From positions 128,796 through 192,795 of the forward strand of contig VXCM01000959.1 of assembly GCA_014773175.1 (NCBI GenBank): DNA of 64,000 nucleotides. The letters are read 5' to 3'. The notes beneath the pieces are model-generated. The model made no database searches. It worked only from the letters and a program-made list of their open reading frames with translations, and was not told the origin of the DNA. The translations under genes were made by a program, and so were the position numbers. Shown one piece after another: positions 61,188 to 64,000 of this stretch. Origin of the DNA: Lucifuga dentata (Eukaryota > Chordata > Actinopteri > Ophidiiformes > Bythitidae). Position 1 is the stretch's first letter. Each line of letters begins with the position of its first letter.

Positions 61188-64000
61188 GTAAACCAATGCA
61201 TGGTCCCTAAAGAGAGGAGTACTCTCTACACTGTGTGTGTGTGTGTGTGTCTTTTTGGCTAAGATGAGTCTTACTGGCCTTTTACTCCACCTGAGAATTT
61301 TTGTGGCGCTAATTTTTCTTTTCATATGTTTTTACTCACAGTATATTGTTTTCATTATTTTCACATAATTTCATGTATAGCATATCTTTATGAGCCTACG
61401 TGTGACTTTAATACCTCATTTAATTTGGCTGAATTACCTTTTAATGTGAAGATCTGACCAACAGCCAGTACCATGACTGGGCATATCTTATTACCTGTCA
61501 CAGAAGTTCCCTGCTGTCAGTAGTCTTTTGGATTTTTTATGATTTGACATTAAGTATGATTTTTTTTCAGACCGTGGGTAGTTAATTTGAGAAATGGGTC
61601 AGGGAGGCTATAAATAATTTAACAGACAAGTTGGAGGGAAAATCTGATACCTCCGTGACCCACTGTAAGACTGTTACAGCTCACCGTGGAGGTCTGACCA
61701 CATCAAGTCTGCACACTATCCTGGTAGTAGTTAACTGAATTCCAAACCATTCTGCTGGAGCAGTCAGGACTTTTCTCAGCATTCAGAGAAAAATCAAAAT
61801 AGAAAAAAAAGCAGCATGAGGTATTATTAGAATATGTTCTAAAGTCTGCTTATTCTTTCAACATTTACAGAATTTACACTGTTCACAGTGCTTCTTTAAG
61901 TTTCCATTCTTGCAGAGAGAGCATAGTTGTAGTAAGAATACTAGTTGTGGGAGTAAGAAATAAATGATGGCAAGGCAAGGGATTTTCCAGGTTGAATTGA
62001 GACGTATCCAACTGTCTAGCTGATACATATTGTTGACTCTAAAACTGATTCATGCCATCATCTTCTGTGTTTCATGCAAGAAATCAAGAATTAACTATGT
62101 TTGGAGAGCACTTATTAAACGCTTCATTAAAATGAAATAAAACATTCCATCTGTCAAAACTTCTCATTTAACTTGAAATAACTATTTGTAGTGGGTTTTT
62201 TTTTGCAAACCCTGTGGTTCCCTTCAGTGATTTAACCACCACATAGACCCACATGCCAAGCTTACAACTGTGATAAACAGTGTGTTGCGTGGACTCGCTG
62301 TGGGCCATTGCAAGGGGTTAAAAGAGACATCAAATGCCTTTACTTCCAACTCACAGCAGCAGTGAATATAAAACATCCTCTGCTGTGGTTAACCGCTAAG
62401 AGTGTAGTCAGTATAACAATGCAGAACAGTATATTTTTATATGGGTTAAGATGTTAAATTACTGATTGTAATGTACACAATGGCATTTCCAATTGCATTT
62501 GACTACCTCCAAGAGCAGTGTGCCCCTTATTTAGTAAACAGGCTTATTTCCCCCCATTCAAAGTGAATGATGACCCTCTTTCCCTTGTGAGGGTCTTATC
62601 CAACATCAAAGTTTGCCCACTTCCTGATATTACAAACCACAGTCTTATTTCCCACCAAACTTTGAAGAACTGAGCAACTGTTGAGAGTGACACTAGCTCA
62701 CTGATCAGAGCTCAACGTAAATGGCTTTTGAGTTTGACCGTTTAGCTGTGATGTGACTACTGGTAGCATAACTCCATGAATGAATGAGACCCTGGAAAAT
62801 ACTGGGTGAGAACTAGATCTAAGCGATATCACCAAAATGACATCACCGCTATCCTAGTTGGATAGAAGCCTGATCTGTGTGGATGTGTGTGTATGTGTGT
62901 GTTCTTTCACTTTGTGGTCACGGTGGAGCCGGGAGACTGAATGTACACTGGGTGGCTAGTTTGTGGTGCAGTATTTACTGGCAAGTCTGCAGCGGTTTAC
63001 CTAGCTGCTTATTTACTGGTCTGCTGAATAAATGCCAGTGCTGACTGCTGTGGTGGTGGTTTACATGTTGTCAGTGGTTACCCGACACTTTGTCCATGGA
63101 TAGTACTGAGTGACCTCAGTGTGTGTGTGTGTGTGGGTTGAAACTAGAGTGACCTGTGATGAAGTTTGTCACAAATGGCAGTTTGATTTGTTGTCCAGAA
63201 CACCATTTGTGACCAAGAAAAATGAAACAGAAGTACACAAAGCAAAAATGTCACATGTGGGCCTCTAATGTTGCCAGCCATTTAAATACTTTACACACAC
63301 TGCTGCTAGTGTTGGATATGTTAGGTATATTATATCATAGCTTTTTCTGGCAGTGGGTTTTGACAGGATTTTTAACACACATTTGTCAAATCCTAGATAT
63401 TGTTAAAGTTCCTTCTGAAATCAGTCTAGTGCTTCCTCATAATTTGTATTATTTTTGTAATTCTAAGATTAAGTGTTTCGCCCAGACCACTATTAAAAAG
63501 AAAGTTTCTGTATTTCCACTTAAATATACAAGCACTTTGTGTACTTTTAATATCGCAGTCCTTAGGCTAGTAAATAGAAAGTAACACGGACGGTGAGGTC
63601 ATGGTCTACCACTAGTTGAACATGTGGGAAAGCTCTCAAAGATTACTTTAGCAGATGGTAGCCACTCACTAGTCCACTGGGGAATCCCTTCCCACACTCA
63701 GAGAGTGGGAGTCCATAGAGGGAACTTTCCTGGTAACCAAAGATATTTTCCATAAGTCAGTGACTGTTGTTGTGGATCTATTCAGAGAACTACCTTGATA
63801 GAAGAGGTACACTCTCAGTTGCTGTAGCCATTGGACTGTAAAACACACAAATTTTATTTTCTATGGGAACTCGCAAACTCATTCCTTCAAACTTTCCTTT
63901 CAAAAAGGTTGTGCCAGTATGTGCATGCACTGATTGCAACAGAAGGAGAGGGGAACAAAGACCTACACAAAGCCAAAGCATTCCATGACGCTAGCTCTCA
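61188..64000 (+). other. col12a1: col12a1 intron, continues past the window
   Basis: Starts at donor GTAAAC. It holds short (TG)n arrays (about 61232-61250 and 63120-63135) and no recognisable exon. The next expected coding block (VHIVV..SVKIYIDC-like end of TSPN) is not found. Confidence 0.7.

Overview
The window looks like a piece of a ray-finned (teleost-type) fish genome. Genes are intron-split with GT-AG borders, the background is AT-rich, and there are many (GA)n, (CA)n and homopolymer tracts. Three neighbouring genes all lie on the plus strand: filip1 (3' part), tmem30a (complete) and col12a1 (5' part). I recall the same order and relative orientation, FILIP1 - TMEM30A - COX7A2 - COL12A1, at human 6q14.1, so this is an ordinary conserved vertebrate block. 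The species, and which teleost duplicate (a or b) this is, cannot be told from the sequence alone.

Layout. 1-4339: intron of filip1. 4340-7148 and 7908-8114: the giant coiled-coil exon and the last coding exon of filip1, followed by a 3' UTR with AATAAA at 8565. 8571-9480: intergenic, nothing recognised. 9480-9762: likely tmem30a promoter and 5' UTR. 9763-13198: tmem30a in seven coding exons, 371 codons. 13199 to about 14160: its 3' UTR. About 14160-16950: intergenic, holding a Tc1/mariner-type inverted-repeat element (14724-15280) and an exon-sized remnant of cox7a2 (16019-16084) in the syntenic position. From about 16950: col12a1, with a possible untranslated first exon, the signal-peptide exon at 18849-18918, and then 48 more coding exons up to 61187. 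61188-64000 is intron; the rest of the TSPN domain and the collagen triple helix lie beyond the window.

The col12a1 exons I chain are all in phase and give 2646 codons, or 2653 with a possible 21-nt microexon. The domain order is signal peptide, FN3-1, VWA1, FN3-2, VWA2, FN3-3 to FN3-8, VWA3, FN3-9 to FN3-18, Thr/Pro linker, VWA4, TSPN (partial). This matches collagen XII: 18 FN3 and 4 VWA domains. The three genes share no pathway; they encode a filamin-regulating cytoskeletal protein, a lipid-flippase subunit and a fibril-associated collagen.

I found no undescribed biological system. The points worth checking are the cox7a2 relic, two near-perfect inverted repeats (one covers a col12a1 splice donor), the col12a1 microexon candidate, intron-position classes among the FN3 and VWA domains, and assembly artefacts at single-N positions.
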